Assembly (NCBI RefSeq): GCF_000381265.1 | Contig: NZ_KB906253.1 | Location: forward strand, 620,001 to 684,000 | DNA length: 64,000 nt | Direction: 5' to 3' | DNA from: Curvibacter lanceolatus ATCC 14669 | GTDB taxonomy: Bacteria > Pseudomonadota > Gammaproteobacteria > Burkholderiales > Burkholderiaceae_C | Shown: positions 51,013-59,907 of the stretch, piece by piece | Position numbering within the stretch: the first letter of the stretch is position 1 | Layout of the letters: the number at the start of each line of letters is the position of its first letter | The notes under the pieces: model-generated | Told to the model about the DNA's origin: nothing | Seen by the model: only the letters and a program-made list of their open reading frames with translations | Databases searched by the model: none | Position numbers and translations under genes: made by a program

Positions 51013-51588
51013 ATGAACCTCATCCGTCAAACCACTGCGCGCCGTCAATTCCTGGGCACGGGCGCCACCTTGTCCGCTGTGGCCGTGGCCATGCTGGGCG
51101 GCCGCGAAGCCCTGGCCCAAGGCGCCATGGGCGACACCTCCAAGGACGTGCAGATCCTCAACGTGGCCCTGGGCCTGGAGCACGAAGCCATCAACGCCTA
51201 CCAACTGGGTGCCGGCAGCGGCCTGCTGCAAAAGCCCGTGCTCGACGTGGCCGTGCAGTTCCAGAGTCACCACAAGGCCCACCGCGATGCCCTGGCCGCC
51301 ACCATCCAGAAATTGGGTGGCAGCCCGGTGGCCGAGAAGAAGCTGGAGGACTACGCCATGGCCCTCAAGGCCAACACCCTGAAGACCCAGGCCGATGTGC
51401 TCGAGCTCGCCGCCCGCCTGGAGCTGGGCGCCACCAATGCCTACCTGGGTGTGCTGCCCTCGCTGGGCAACCGCGATCTGGCCAAGGTGGCGGCGCGTCT
51501 GGCGGCTGACGAGACCATGCACTACACCGTGCTGATCTCGGCCCTGGGCAAGGCACTGCCGACGCAGGCGCTGAGCTTCGGCGCCTGA
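51013..51588 (+). CDS. Exported ferritin-like protein (DUF4439-type)
   Basis: Encodes 191 aa. Tat signal: TARRQFLGTGATLSAVAVAM, cleavage near ALAQ about residue 35. Four-helix bundle: LNVALGLEHEAINAYQLGAG (first helix, E-H), QFQSHHKAHRDALAATIQK, ELAARLELGATNAYLGVL, AARLAADETMHYTVLISAL, each with Glu/His suited to a diiron or metal site. Four nt before the cytochrome c gene. Confidence 0.88.
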   Translation: MNLIRQTTARRQFLGTGATLSAVAVAMLGGREALAQGAMGDTSKDVQILNVALGLEHEAINAYQLGAGSGLLQKPVLDVAVQFQSHHKAHRDALAATIQKLGGSPVAEKKLEDYAMALKANTLKTQADVLELAARLELGATNAYLGVLPSLGNRDLAKVAARLAADETMHYTVLISALGKALPTQALSFGA

Positions 51589-51592
51589 GGGC

Positions 51593-52066
51593 ATGCGGCT
51601 GAAGACCTCGATCTTGCCCGGCCCTGGTGTGCGTCGCGCGCTGGGGCTGTTGGGGCTGATGGTGTGTGCAGGCCTGGCCCTGGGGCTGCTCACGGCCCGG
51701 GCTGAAGGGCCGGCCGGACTGGCTTCGGGCCAATCGGGTGGCGGTACTTCCGCCAACGGGCTGTTGGCCGGCTCAGCACTGCGCGGCCAGGTTTTGTACC
51801 AAGAGCGCTGTGCCTCATGCCACGCCGTGGACAACAATGACGCCGGCCCCCTGCACCGGGGTGTGCTGGGCCGGCGTGCTGGCGCGGTGCCTGGCTTTGA
51901 CTATTCGCCCGCCTTGCGCGCCAGCCGCCTGGTGTGGACGCGCCAGTCGCTGGATGCCTGGCTGCGCAACCCCGAAGCCCTGATCCCGGGGCAGGCCATG
52001 GATGAACAAGTGGCCGACCCCCAGGCCCGGCAAGACCTGATCGCCTACCTGGCCACCCTTCGATAA
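51593..52066 (+). CDS. Class I cytochrome c
   Basis: Encodes 157 aa. N-terminal membrane anchor or signal LGLLGLMVCAGLALGLL. Haem motif CASCH near residue 78 and axial Met in [31 protein letters not shown] is shared almost word for word with the cytochrome at 55112, so the two are paralogues. Periplasmic electron transfer. It follows the ferritin-like gene by 4 nt and precedes the sigma gene by 59 nt. Confidence 0.93.
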   Translation: MRLKTSILPGPGVRRALGLLGLMVCAGLALGLLTARAEGPAGLASGQSGGGTSANGLLAGSALRGQVLYQERCASCHAVDNNDAGPLHRGVLGRRAGAVPGFDYSPALRASRLVWTRQSLDAWLRNPEALIPGQAMDEQVADPQARQDLIAYLATLR

Positions 52067-52125
52067 GATGCAGCGGCCCGCACTCTGCGCTGGCGCCGGT
52101 CCAGGCGCTGCCGGCCCACCAGAAC

Positions 52126-52707
52126 ATGACGATCCCAGACGACAACACCCAAGCCCTGCTCATCGACCTGCTCAGCCGTGTGGCCCAGGGCGACGAGCTG
52201 GCGCTCAAGCAGCTCTATGACCTGACCTCGGGCCGGTTCTATGGCCTGGCCCTGCGCATCGTGCGGGCCGGTGAACTGGCCGAGGACGTGCTGCAGGAGA
52301 GCTACCTCAGCATCTGGCGCTCGGCGGCCGATTACCGCGCCAGCCTAAGCCCGCCGCTGGCCTGGATGGGCCTGATCGTGCGCAGCCGCGCGCTCGACCT
52401 GCTGCGCCGGCGCACGGGCGAACGTGTGCAACTGACCGATTCACTGGACGAGCTGACCGAAGACACCCTGGAGGGCGATTCACCCGACCCGGCCCAGTGT
52501 GCCGACGCCAGCCAGCAGGCACAGGCCTTGCACCGCTGCCTGGCGCAGCTCAAGGGCCCGCAGCGCGAGGTCTTGAGCCTGGCCTACCTGCGCGAGCTGA
52601 GCCACGGCGACCTGGCCGAGCAGCTCAAGCTGCCCCTGGGCACCATCAAGAGCTGGATCCGCCGCGGGCTGGAGCAGCTGCGGCTGTGCATGGGGGCCCT
52701 CCATTGA
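52126..52707 (+). CDS. ECF RNA polymerase sigma factor
   Basis: Encodes 193 aa. Sigma region 2: LALKQLYDLTSGRFYGLALR and AEDVLQESYLSIWRSAADYR (-10 recognition). Region 4: LSLAYLRELSHGDLAEQLK and LPLGTIKSWIRRGLEQLR (-35 recognition helix). It pairs with the membrane anti-sigma gene 34 nt downstream. Related in type to sigma factors controlled by RskA-like proteins. Confidence 0.93.
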   Translation: MTIPDDNTQALLIDLLSRVAQGDELALKQLYDLTSGRFYGLALRIVRAGELAEDVLQESYLSIWRSAADYRASLSPPLAWMGLIVRSRALDLLRRRTGERVQLTDSLDELTEDTLEGDSPDPAQCADASQQAQALHRCLAQLKGPQREVLSLAYLRELSHGDLAEQLKLPLGTIKSWIRRGLEQLRLCMGALH

Positions 52708-52741
52708 TGCCCACCCCACCGAGGATTGAAAGAGGCCAGCC

Positions 52742-53524
52742 ATGAACATCGTGCAGAACAAGATCCTGTTGCAGCGCCTGGCCGCCGACTACGGCCTGGG
52801 CACCATGCAGGGCGCCGCCCGGCGCCGTTTCGAGGCCCTGGCCCGGCGCCAGGCCCCGGTGCGCCAGGCCATCCGTGACTGGCAGGAGCGCCTGGCCGGG
52901 CTCACCGAACTGCAGGCCCCGGCCAAGCCCCCCGAGGTGGTCTGGAAGCGCATCGAAATCGCTCTGCACCTGGAGCGCGAAGCGCTGCGCCTGGCGGCCG
53001 CCCGCAGCAAGGCCTCGGCAGCGCCGCAAAGCCAGGCGCCTTCGCAGCCTTGGTGGCGCCAGTTGTTTGTCTGGCAAGGCTTCAGCGCAGCGGCGTTGTC
53101 GCTGGCCTTGCTGGCCTGGTGGCAGCCCTGGCAAGCGGCCCCCGACGCCTCCACCCAGGCCCGTGCCCCGGCGGGCACCGCCTCCGAAGCCCTGGCCCTG
53201 CTTTTGGATGCCGACAACCGACCGGCCTGGCTGGCCTCCTGGAGCGGCGCGCGCCAGCAAGTTCAGCTGCAAGACCTGCTGGGCCAGCCGGTGCCGGCCG
53301 GGCGCTCGCTGCAACTGTGGGCCGTGCCGGCCCAAGGGGCGCCACGCTCGCTGGGCGTGCTGGGCGCGGGCGACGCAGGCAAGGTGCTGAGTGCTGCCGC
53401 GTCGCAGGTCCAGGGGGCGGCGTTGCTGGCCCTCAGCCTGGAGGTGGAGGGCGGTGTGCCTGAGGCCGGTGGCCCGCAGGGGCCAATCCTCTTCAAGGGA
53501 CCCGTGGTGCACCGGACGCTGTGA
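52742..53524 (+). CDS. RskA-type transmembrane anti-sigma factor
   Basis: Encodes 260 aa. The cytoplasmic N-terminus (about residues 1-100) has the anti-sigma start LAADYGLGTMQGAARRRFEAL. One membrane helix at about residues 110-128 (GFSAAALSLALLAWW). Periplasmic C-terminal RskA domain with LLLDADNRPAWLASW and GRSLQLWAVPAQGAPRSLGVL (in part). It would sequester the sigma factor encoded just upstream until an envelope signal releases it. Confidence 0.88.
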   Translation: MNIVQNKILLQRLAADYGLGTMQGAARRRFEALARRQAPVRQAIRDWQERLAGLTELQAPAKPPEVVWKRIEIALHLEREALRLAAARSKASAAPQSQAPSQPWWRQLFVWQGFSAAALSLALLAWWQPWQAAPDASTQARAPAGTASEALALLLDADNRPAWLASWSGARQQVQLQDLLGQPVPAGRSLQLWAVPAQGAPRSLGVLGAGDAGKVLSAAASQVQGAALLALSLEVEGGVPEAGGPQGPILFKGPVVHRTL

Positions 53525-53562
53525 TCGGAGGCCCGTTTTTTTCTGCTTTTTGCATCTGAAAT

Positions 53563-53589
53563 TGAATCCAGTTGCTGAAGCGGCCCGTA
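53563..53589 (+). promoter_or_regulatory. ECF-type promoter, unit 3 (TGAATCC-N16-CGTA)
   Basis: TGAATCC 53563-53569, CGTA 53586-53589, spacer 16 nt. The adjacent bases AG after the -35 and C after the -10 also match unit 1. Followed by a hairpin GGCGCAT / ATGCGCC (53603-53621) in the leader of the DUF3034 gene. Confidence 0.72.
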
Positions 53590-53649
53590 CTAGGTGGGCA
53601 AGGGCGCATGGGACATGCGCCGTGTTCAACCTGGATGGAGTTCGCATCG

Positions 53650-54591
53650 ATGAAAAAGCAACATGGATTGATCTGTTCCCTGACCCTGCTCGCCGCTGGC
53701 GCTCTGGGTGCAGGGCATGCATGGGCCGATACCGGCAAGCTGCTGCTGACCGGCGGGGTGTCGACGGTGGAAGGGCCGGCGGGCGGGGGCATCACGCCCT
53801 GGGCCGTGATCGGCAGCAATGCCGCAGCCGATGAGGTGGGCGCCAGCGCCAGCATCAGTCGCCTGAAGACCAAGGACTACGGCTTGACCAGCTACGGTGC
53901 GGCCTTCGGCTTTCGCGAGCGCTTCGAGCTCTCGGTGGGCGAGCAGGATTTCAATGCCGGCCCGGCCGTGGCCCTCAATGGCCTGGGCTTCAGCGTGGCC
54001 AATGGCCAGCACATCAAGATGACCGTGCTGGGTGCCAAGGTCCGGGTGGCGGGCGACGCCGTGCTCGACAGCGACACGCTGATGCCCCAGATTGCGGTGG
54101 GCATGGAATACAAGAGCACCGATGCCGGCACCATCCGCCCGGTGCTCGATTTCCTGCATGCCAAGACCACGGGCACCGACCTGTATGCCTCGGCCACCAA
54201 GCTGCTGCTGGCCCAGGGCATCTTGCTCAATGCCACGCTGCGCTACACCAACGCCAACCAGGGTGGCCTGCTGGGGTTTGGCTCGGCCGCACCCGGTCGT
54301 GACAGCCGCAGCCTGCAACCCGAGTTCTCGGTGGCCTACCTGCTGAGCAAGAACGTGGTGGTGGGGGCCGAGTACCGCTTCATGCCCAACAACCTCGAAG
54401 CCCTGGGCCGTGCTGCGGGCCTGGGCAACGCCCTGCACCAGGACAACTGGAAAGACCTGTTCGTGGCCTGGGCCCCGAGCAAGAACGTCTCGGTCACGGC
54501 GGCCTATGTCGATCTGGGCCAGGTGGTGCCGGGTGTGACCGGCAACCGCCGCCAAAGCGGCCTGTTCCTGTCCACCCAAATCGCGTTCTGA
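53650..54591 (+). CDS. DUF3034-family outer-membrane-type protein
   Basis: Encodes 313 aa from ATG 53650. Signal peptide LICSLTLLAAGALGAGHAWA. The mature part opens GKLLLTGGVSTVEGPAGGG, the DUF3034 signature. Alternating aromatic/polar strands suggest a beta-barrel, ending SGLFLSTQIAF with a C-terminal Phe as in outer membrane proteins. Function unknown. First gene of a unit with the secreted haemoglobin and second cytochrome. Confidence 0.9.
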   Translation: MKKQHGLICSLTLLAAGALGAGHAWADTGKLLLTGGVSTVEGPAGGGITPWAVIGSNAAADEVGASASISRLKTKDYGLTSYGAAFGFRERFELSVGEQDFNAGPAVALNGLGFSVANGQHIKMTVLGAKVRVAGDAVLDSDTLMPQIAVGMEYKSTDAGTIRPVLDFLHAKTTGTDLYASATKLLLAQGILLNATLRYTNANQGGLLGFGSAAPGRDSRSLQPEFSVAYLLSKNVVVGAEYRFMPNNLEALGRAAGLGNALHQDNWKDLFVAWAPSKNVSVTAAYVDLGQVVPGVTGNRRQSGLFLSTQIAF

Positions 54592-54635
54592 CGTCTTGTG
54601 CCACCCCGGCCAACCCAATCCCTGTGAGTATGACC

Positions 54636-55115
54636 ATGAAAAAAAGCATCGCCCTGGCGGCAGCCGCCTTGTCCACCACCTTGTCCATGGCCCTGTCCAT
54701 GGCGTTTGTGACGCCCGCTATGGCCCAGACCGCGGCGCCCGCCATGGCGGCCAGCGACCCGGCCGCCCTGTACAAGGCCTTCGGTGAGAAGACCGGCCTG
54801 ACCCAGTTGATGGACGACTTCGTCAACCGGCTGGCGGCCGACCCGCGCATTGCCGACAAGTTCAAGAACACCAACCTCGAGCACCTGAAGCACCAGCTCA
54901 CCGAGCAACTGTGCCAGGTGGCCGGCGGCCCCTGCCAGTACCAGGGGCCCGACATGGCCGCCGCCCATGCCGACATGGGCGTGAGCAAGGGCAACTTCAA
55001 CGCCCTGGTCGAAGACCTGCAAAAGGCCATGGACGCGCGCTCCATCCCCTTCTCGGCGCAGAACCAGATGCTGGCCCGTCTGGCCCCCATGCACCGGGAC
55101 ATCATCACCCAATGA
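54636..55115 (+). CDS. Periplasmic group I truncated haemoglobin
   Basis: Encodes 159 aa from ATG 54636 (ATG 54630 also possible). A clear Sec signal peptide (MKKSIALAAAALSTTLSMAL, cleavage AMAQ near 33) precedes a group I truncated globin: ALYKAFGEKTGLTQLMDDFV, PRIADKFKNTNLEHLKHQL (parts). The proximal His is near residue 111 in AAHADMGVSKGNFNALVED. Export of a globin is unusual and suggests O2, NO or haem sensing/scavenging in the periplasm. Overlaps the cytochrome gene by 4 nt. Confidence 0.92.
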   Translation: MKKSIALAAAALSTTLSMALSMAFVTPAMAQTAAPAMAASDPAALYKAFGEKTGLTQLMDDFVNRLAADPRIADKFKNTNLEHLKHQLTEQLCQVAGGPCQYQGPDMAAAHADMGVSKGNFNALVEDLQKAMDARSIPFSAQNQMLARLAPMHRDIITQ

Positions 55116-55537
55116 GCCCGATCCTGCACCTGCTGAGGCGGCCTGGCTGCGCCGCCCTGGCGCTGCTGACTTGGGGCGCTACCGGCCAGGCCGGCCCGGT
55201 ACCTGCCAATGAGCTGATCCAAGGGCGCACGCTGTACGAATCCCGTTGCGGCGGCTGCCATGCGGTGGACGCCAACCGGGTGGGGCCCCAGCACCGCAAC
55301 CTGATCGGACGGCAGGCCGGCCGGGTGCCCGACTTTGCCTACTCGCCCGCGCTGCAATCCAGCGCCGTGGTGTGGTCGGCCAAGACCCTGGACGCCTGGC
55401 TCAGCAACCCCGAGGCCTTGATCCCCGGGCAGCGCATGAACTACAGCGTCAGGTCGGCCGAAGACCGGCGCCTGATCATCGAGTACCTGAGCTCGGACGC
55501 GGTGAGCGCCCGCACCACGGGCGCCCACGCACCCTGA
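55112..55537 (+). CDS. Class I cytochrome c (paralogue of the 51593 gene)
   Basis: Encodes 141 aa; ATG overlaps the globin stop (ATGA). Signal peptide CAALALLTWGATGQA. Haem motif CGGCH near residue 46; axial Met in PGQRMNYSV. SPALQSSAVVWSAKTLDAWL mirrors the other cytochrome. The globin-cytochrome coupling suggests they exchange electrons, e.g. for haem-iron reduction (inference). Confidence 0.93.
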   Translation: MSPILHLLRRPGCAALALLTWGATGQAGPVPANELIQGRTLYESRCGGCHAVDANRVGPQHRNLIGRQAGRVPDFAYSPALQSSAVVWSAKTLDAWLSNPEALIPGQRMNYSVRSAEDRRLIIEYLSSDAVSARTTGAHAP

Positions 55538-55605
55538 ATCGCCTCCCCGCCCGGCAGGCGCAGAGCGGCGGGCAGTTTCTCCGAGGATGGGCCCGGCCCG
55601 TGTTG

Positions 55606-55637
55606 GCCCCCAGGCTTTCTGGTCTGGGGGCTTTTTT
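55606..55637 (+). terminator. Rho-independent terminator
   Basis: GCCCCCAG (55606-55613) pairs with CTGGGGGC (55624-55631), followed by six T. It ends the DUF3034-globin-cytochrome unit and separates it from the ECF promoter at 55710. Confidence 0.9.
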
Positions 55638-55709
55638 ACAGGGTGCTTGGCCTGCCCGCGACCCCGGCCCTGGCGGCCCTCAAAGACCCCGATGGCATCC
55701 CTGGCATGG

Positions 55710-55736
55710 TGCATCCGGCGCTGGAGGTGGGGCGTA
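55710..55736 (+). promoter_or_regulatory. ECF-type promoter, unit 4 (TGCATCC-N16-CGTA)
   Basis: TGCATCC 55710-55716, CGTA 55733-55736, spacer 16 nt, 43 nt before the small cupredoxin ATG and after a terminator, so a new transcript must begin here. Confidence 0.75.
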
Positions 55737-55778
55737 GACAGATCAGTCGTGTTTCACTTTCTGATCTCCGGAGCCCTC

Positions 55779-56093
55779 ATGAAATCTGTCCTCTTTGCTG
55801 CCCTGATCCTGGCTGGCCTGAACGCGGCCCACGCCGAGGAGCACCTGGCGGTCCAGCGCGCCCGCGCCTTCGCGCCCGCCGAACTCAAGATCCGCGTGGG
55901 CGACAGCGTGCGCTTCAGCAATGAAGATGCCTTCAGCCACAGCGTGTTGTCGTCTTCCGAAGCCAAGAGCTTCGACCTCGGAACCTTGCCCAAGGGCACC
56001 CAGCGCAGCGTCACCTTCGACAAGACCGGTGTGGTCGATGTCATCTGCGGCATCCACCCCAACATGAAAATGCGCATCGTGGTGGCCCCATGA
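55779..56093 (+). CDS. Small periplasmic cupredoxin (plastocyanin/azurin-like)
   Basis: Encodes 104 aa from ATG 55779 (SD CCGGAG). Signal peptide [16 protein letters not shown]. Type 1 copper ligands: His in DAFSHSVLS, then Cys-x-x-His-x-x-x-Met in [36 protein letters not shown] is the usual plastocyanin strand (shown in part). Periplasmic electron carrier. ATGA overlap with the chemoreceptor gene. Confidence 0.92.
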   Translation: MKSVLFAALILAGLNAAHAEEHLAVQRARAFAPAELKIRVGDSVRFSNEDAFSHSVLSSSEAKSFDLGTLPKGTQRSVTFDKTGVVDVICGIHPNMKMRIVVAP

Positions 56094-58171
56094 CATCAGG
56101 GCCTGGCGCCAGCGGGTTCTTTGCGCACCATGGGCTCTGGGCCCCGGGGGTGCGGGGCTTCCGGCGCCTGCGTTTCCGTGCCCGTGCCGCCTTGATCAGC
56201 CTGGCCTTTCTGCTGCCACTGGGGGTGTTGGCGGTGGCCTACCTGGGCGCGGTGTTTCAAGGCCTGAGCCATGTCCGGTCCGAGCGGCAGGGGCTCGAGC
56301 AGGCACGGCGGGTGCTGGCGCTGGTCCAGTCCGTGCAGGATCTGCGCCTGGGCCTGTTGCTGCCCGGCCCCGCCAACCTGACGTCGGCGCAGCAGGCGCC
56401 GCGCCGCTATGCCCAGCTCAGGGCCGAGCTGATGCGGCAGGAGGGGCCGCCGGTGCGGGCGCCCTTGCTGGCTGAATTACCCTCGGAACTCCCTGCCGAC
56501 TTGATGGCCGATCGGATGTCCGGGGCGCCCGCCCTCGACCCCGCGCAGGCCGATCCGATGGATGCCTTCGAGCGCCTGTCCCAGGTGGTGGCCGATGGCC
56601 AGGTGCTGCTGCAAGAGGTGCTTGATGCCTCTCGCCTGGCGCAGGACCCCAGCCTGGTGGGGCAAAGCCTGGTCCGTGGCGCGCTGCAGGTCTTGCCGGT
56701 CCTGCAGGAAAAGGCCTCGCAGGTGCGTTCACTGGGCGGCTGGGTGTTGCGCTCGGCGCGCCTGGAGCCGTCGCAGCAACGCATCATGGCCGACCAACTG
56801 CCCGTCATCGAGTACCTGGACCAGGCCTTGCTCAAGGCCTTCACACAGGCCCAGGGCGATGGCGCCAGCGGTCTGCCCGATCCACAGGCCTTGCCCTCGG
56901 CGGCTGAACTGCGCGGCCTGGCGCGCCGGCAGTTCCTGGGCCCGGCCCTGTCGGGCGATGCCGCGGCCTTCGAGCGTGTGGCCCAGACCCTGGACCAGGG
57001 GCAACGACGCTTGCAGGCCAGTGGCCTGCAAGCGCTGGACACGACACTGGCGGCCCGCGAGCAATCGCTGCAGAGGCGTCGCGATGCCGTGCTGCTGATG
57101 TTGGGCTTGAGCCTGGCCTTGGCGGCCTACCTTTTTGTCTCATTCAGCCGGGTCAGCGCCGGGGGCATGGCCTTGCTGGGATCGCAAATGCAGCGCCTGG
57201 CCGACGGCGATCTCACCCAGGCGCCCCAGGCCTGGGGCCGCGACGAAGTGGCTGACCTGGTGCACCAGCTGAGCCACATGCAGGGCGCGATCGCCGCCCT
57301 CGTGGGCGAGGTGCGCGGGGCCAGTGCCGAGGTGCTGGGGGCCACGGTGCAGCTGAGCCGCGATGCCGAAACCCTGCAGGCGCTGAACGAAGCCGCCGAC
57401 CGCCAGATCGGTGACGCGTCTGCCGCCACCCATGCGCTCAGCGCCTCGGTGCAGCAGGCGGGGCGGGGGCTGGAGCAGGCGGCGGATCTGACGCGAGAGA
57501 ACGCCCAGGCCGCCCAGGCCGGGCTCGATTCGGTTCAGCGGTGGCTGGCCGTGATGGCCGAGCTGCGGGTGTCCTCCGGCACCATGCGTGACATCACCGA
57601 CCTCATCAACGACATCGCCTTTCGCACCAACCTGCTGGCCCTCAACGCCGCCGTGGAGGCCGCCCGCGCGGGCGCCAGCGGGCGTGGCTTCGCCGTGGTG
57701 GCGGGCGAGGTGCGGCAACTGGCCGTGCAATCTGCGGCGGCGGCGCACAACATCCAGCGACTGCTTTCCGCCAACCTGGCCCGGGTGGCCCAGAGCGTGG
57801 CCATTGGCGAGCAGACCGCCCACAAAATGAACGCCCTGGCGGCCAACGCCGAGCGCATGCAGCAGACCCTGCAGACTTTGGCAGCCCAGTCATCCACCCA
57901 GGCCCAGGCCACGGCCCAGGTCGACGCCAGGCTGCAGCAGCTGACCGCCGCCACGGCCAAAGGCTCGTCCCAGGCCACGGGCACGGCCACGGCGGCTGAG
58001 CAGCTGCAGGGCTTGGCCCGGCATCTGGCGCTGCGGGTGGAGGCTTTCCGCCTGCCGTCATGGTCGGCATCGCAGCGCCTGCTGCGTGACCGATCGCCCA
58101 CCCTGGACAGCGCAGCGCTGGACCCGGACCTCGAACCCTTGCTGGCGCACCCTCTGAGTGCTTCTCAATGA
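56090..58171 (+). CDS. Methyl-accepting chemotaxis protein
   Basis: Encodes 693 aa. Membrane helices near residues 33-55 ([20 protein letters not shown]) and 328-348 ([20 protein letters not shown]) enclose a helical periplasmic sensor domain of about 270 residues. HAMP-like segment [20 protein letters not shown], then the signalling hairpin [23 protein letters not shown] (hallmark, shown as [20 protein letters not shown]) near residue 510. No PilJ or PAS domain evident. Coupled between cupredoxin and cupin genes, so it may read copper or redox state (inference). Confidence 0.93.
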   Translation: MTSGPGASGFFAHHGLWAPGVRGFRRLRFRARAALISLAFLLPLGVLAVAYLGAVFQGLSHVRSERQGLEQARRVLALVQSVQDLRLGLLLPGPANLTSAQQAPRRYAQLRAELMRQEGPPVRAPLLAELPSELPADLMADRMSGAPALDPAQADPMDAFERLSQVVADGQVLLQEVLDASRLAQDPSLVGQSLVRGALQVLPVLQEKASQVRSLGGWVLRSARLEPSQQRIMADQLPVIEYLDQALLKAFTQAQGDGASGLPDPQALPSAAELRGLARRQFLGPALSGDAAAFERVAQTLDQGQRRLQASGLQALDTTLAAREQSLQRRRDAVLLMLGLSLALAAYLFVSFSRVSAGGMALLGSQMQRLADGDLTQAPQAWGRDEVADLVHQLSHMQGAIAALVGEVRGASAEVLGATVQLSRDAETLQALNEAADRQIGDASAATHALSASVQQAGRGLEQAADLTRENAQAAQAGLDSVQRWLAVMAELRVSSGTMRDITDLINDIAFRTNLLALNAAVEAARAGASGRGFAVVAGEVRQLAVQSAAAAHNIQRLLSANLARVAQSVAIGEQTAHKMNALAANAERMQQTLQTLAAQSSTQAQATAQVDARLQQLTAATAKGSSQATGTATAAEQLQGLARHLALRVEAFRLPSWSASQRLLRDRSPTLDSAALDPDLEPLLAHPLSASQ

Positions 58172-59025
58172 GCCCAACCGACAAAGATCCTGCTCCGATG
58201 AACGATGGGGTTTCCACAGGCCATGGGGCGGATGGCCTGGGCCTGTCGTCGACCCGCTATGAGCGTGTGATGCAACGCCTGATGGGGCGGGTGCAGCTCA
58301 GCGTGGCGGCCCACAGCGATTACCTGACGGTGCGCCGTGGGGGCTCAGCCTGGCTGGGCGGCGCCCCGGTGGGCGGGCCCGCCGTGCTGCGCGAGGACGC
58401 CTTTTTCCGGGTCGAGCTGCTGCACTTGCGCGATGGTCAGCCCCTGCCGTGGCCCGAGGGCGTTCTGGCGCAGGAGGTGCTGCTGTTGCAGGGGGCGTGG
58501 GCAAGCCCGTCGGGCAGTGATGCCGCCACGGACTACCGCTACAGCTACCGGGTGCGCCGGGCGCCCGGCCAGGGGCCGGACCAGCCGCCCATGCCCTTGC
58601 TGGCGCACGGCGACACCCAGGCCTATGTGCGCCACCTGCGTGCGCCTGTCGAGCAACTGCCTCCGCTGGAGGCCCGGTGGTGGCAACGGGCGCTGGCACC
58701 CCAGACCCAGGTGGAGCCGGGCCTGAGCGCCTGGATCGCCAGTGGCCCCGGGGTCCAGGTCTGTCTGCTCAGCGGGGACGCCCAGGTGGTGTCCATGCTG
58801 GTTCGCTTCGAAGCGGGTGCCGGCGTCAACGACCATCACCATGCGCTGGACGAGGATTGTCTGGTGCTGGAAGGCGAGATGTTTCTCGGGGACATGCTGC
58901 TGCAACCGGGCGACTACCAATTGGCGCCGGCCGGAGGCGGGCATTTTGGGGAATTCAGCGATGTCGGGGTCCTGTTCTTCTTCCATGGCGCCCTGGACCC
59001 GGTCTTGCGCGAGCCGCGCCGCTGA
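58168..59025 (+). CDS. ChrR-like cupin protein (putative anti-sigma/redox sensor)
   Basis: Encodes 285 aa; ATGA overlap with the chemoreceptor. Two cupin-like halves: an N-terminal one ([20 protein letters not shown], in part) and a C-terminal ChrR cupin with [20 protein letters not shown] and [18 protein letters not shown], whose His/Glu residues form a metal site. The zinc-binding anti-sigma N-terminal domain of classical ChrR is not obvious. Paralogue of the protein encoded at 59056, tail to tail with it. Confidence 0.8.
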   Translation: MSPTDKDPAPMNDGVSTGHGADGLGLSSTRYERVMQRLMGRVQLSVAAHSDYLTVRRGGSAWLGGAPVGGPAVLREDAFFRVELLHLRDGQPLPWPEGVLAQEVLLLQGAWASPSGSDAATDYRYSYRVRRAPGQGPDQPPMPLLAHGDTQAYVRHLRAPVEQLPPLEARWWQRALAPQTQVEPGLSAWIASGPGVQVCLLSGDAQVVSMLVRFEAGAGVNDHHHALDEDCLVLEGEMFLGDMLLQPGDYQLAPAGGGHFGEFSDVGVLFFFHGALDPVLREPRR

Positions 59026-59055
59026 GCAGCCACACGGCCAGTGGGCCTTCAACCC

Positions 59056-59907
59056 TCAGGCCGGCAGCGCGCCGTGCACAAAGAACAGGGCGCCGGTGTC
59101 GCTGCTGATGCTGCAATGCGTCGCGTCCGTGGGGGCCAATTGGTAGTCCAGCGCGCGCAGCAGGATGTCGCCCAGGAACAACGCACCTTCGATCATCATG
59201 CAATCTTCGGCAATGGGGTGGGCGTGATCGGGGGCGACACCCCCCGGGGCCAGGCGGATCAGCATCGATGCCACTGCGCCGGCCTGGGCCAGCGGCCGTA
59301 TCTCCATGCCCAGCCCGTTGCCAGACCAGGTGCCGCCCAAGGCATCGTTCACCCGTTGACCGGCGGCTTGCTGCCACCAGTGCGATTCAGGAGCAGGCAA
59401 GGCGGCGGGATCCACACGCAGGCGGCGCACGTACATCTCGGCCCCCTCCTGGGTGGCCGCGACCACTGTGTGCGTTGCGTCCCGCACGCCATAGCCCATG
59501 GATGGCAGGGGCGAGCCCTCCCAAGACAAGCTGCCACTCAGCACCAGAATCTCCTGGGCGTGATCGGTGTCGCTCCAGGGCATGGCGGCGCCGCTTTGCA
59601 GCTTCACACATTCGACGCAGAACTGGGCGTCTTCATGCAGGACGCGCGCCTGGGCGCCGGGGCCGCGTGGCTGCCAGGCGCCATCCTCGCGCCGCGTCAC
59701 CTTGAAGGCTTTGTGCGCCTGGGCGCTGGCCAAGGCTCGGGCCCGCAGGCGGGCAGCCATGGATTCTTTGAGAGCGGCCGGCGGTGCCTGTTCGCGGAGC
59801 TGGGCCGCCAGCTCGCCGGGCCACAGCGAGGGCATGGGCGTTGGCTTGAAGGTCATGGAGCTGTCGAGCAAGAAGGGTTCACGGCCTGGATTGTCGCGCG
59901 GCTTCAT
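59056..59907 (-). CDS. ChrR-like cupin protein, likely partner of the adjacent ECF sigma
   Basis: Encodes 283 aa; ATG overlaps the sigma stop (ATGA), the arrangement of sigma/anti-sigma pairs. A helical N-terminus (about residues 30-70, LREQAPPAALKESMAARLRA) is followed by two cupin segments: VECVKLQSGAAMPWSDTDHAQ and the metal-binding VAPDHAHPIAEDCMMIEGALF, then DYQLAPTDATHCSISSD. Like ChrR, it could hold the sigma factor and release it on singlet oxygen or metal loss (inference). Confidence 0.82.
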   Translation of the reverse strand: MKPRDNPGREPFLLDSSMTFKPTPMPSLWPGELAAQLREQAPPAALKESMAARLRARALASAQAHKAFKVTRREDGAWQPRGPGAQARVLHEDAQFCVECVKLQSGAAMPWSDTDHAQEILVLSGSLSWEGSPLPSMGYGVRDATHTVVAATQEGAEMYVRRLRVDPAALPAPESHWWQQAAGQRVNDALGGTWSGNGLGMEIRPLAQAGAVASMLIRLAPGGVAPDHAHPIAEDCMMIEGALFLGDILLRALDYQLAPTDATHCSISSDTGALFFVHGALPA

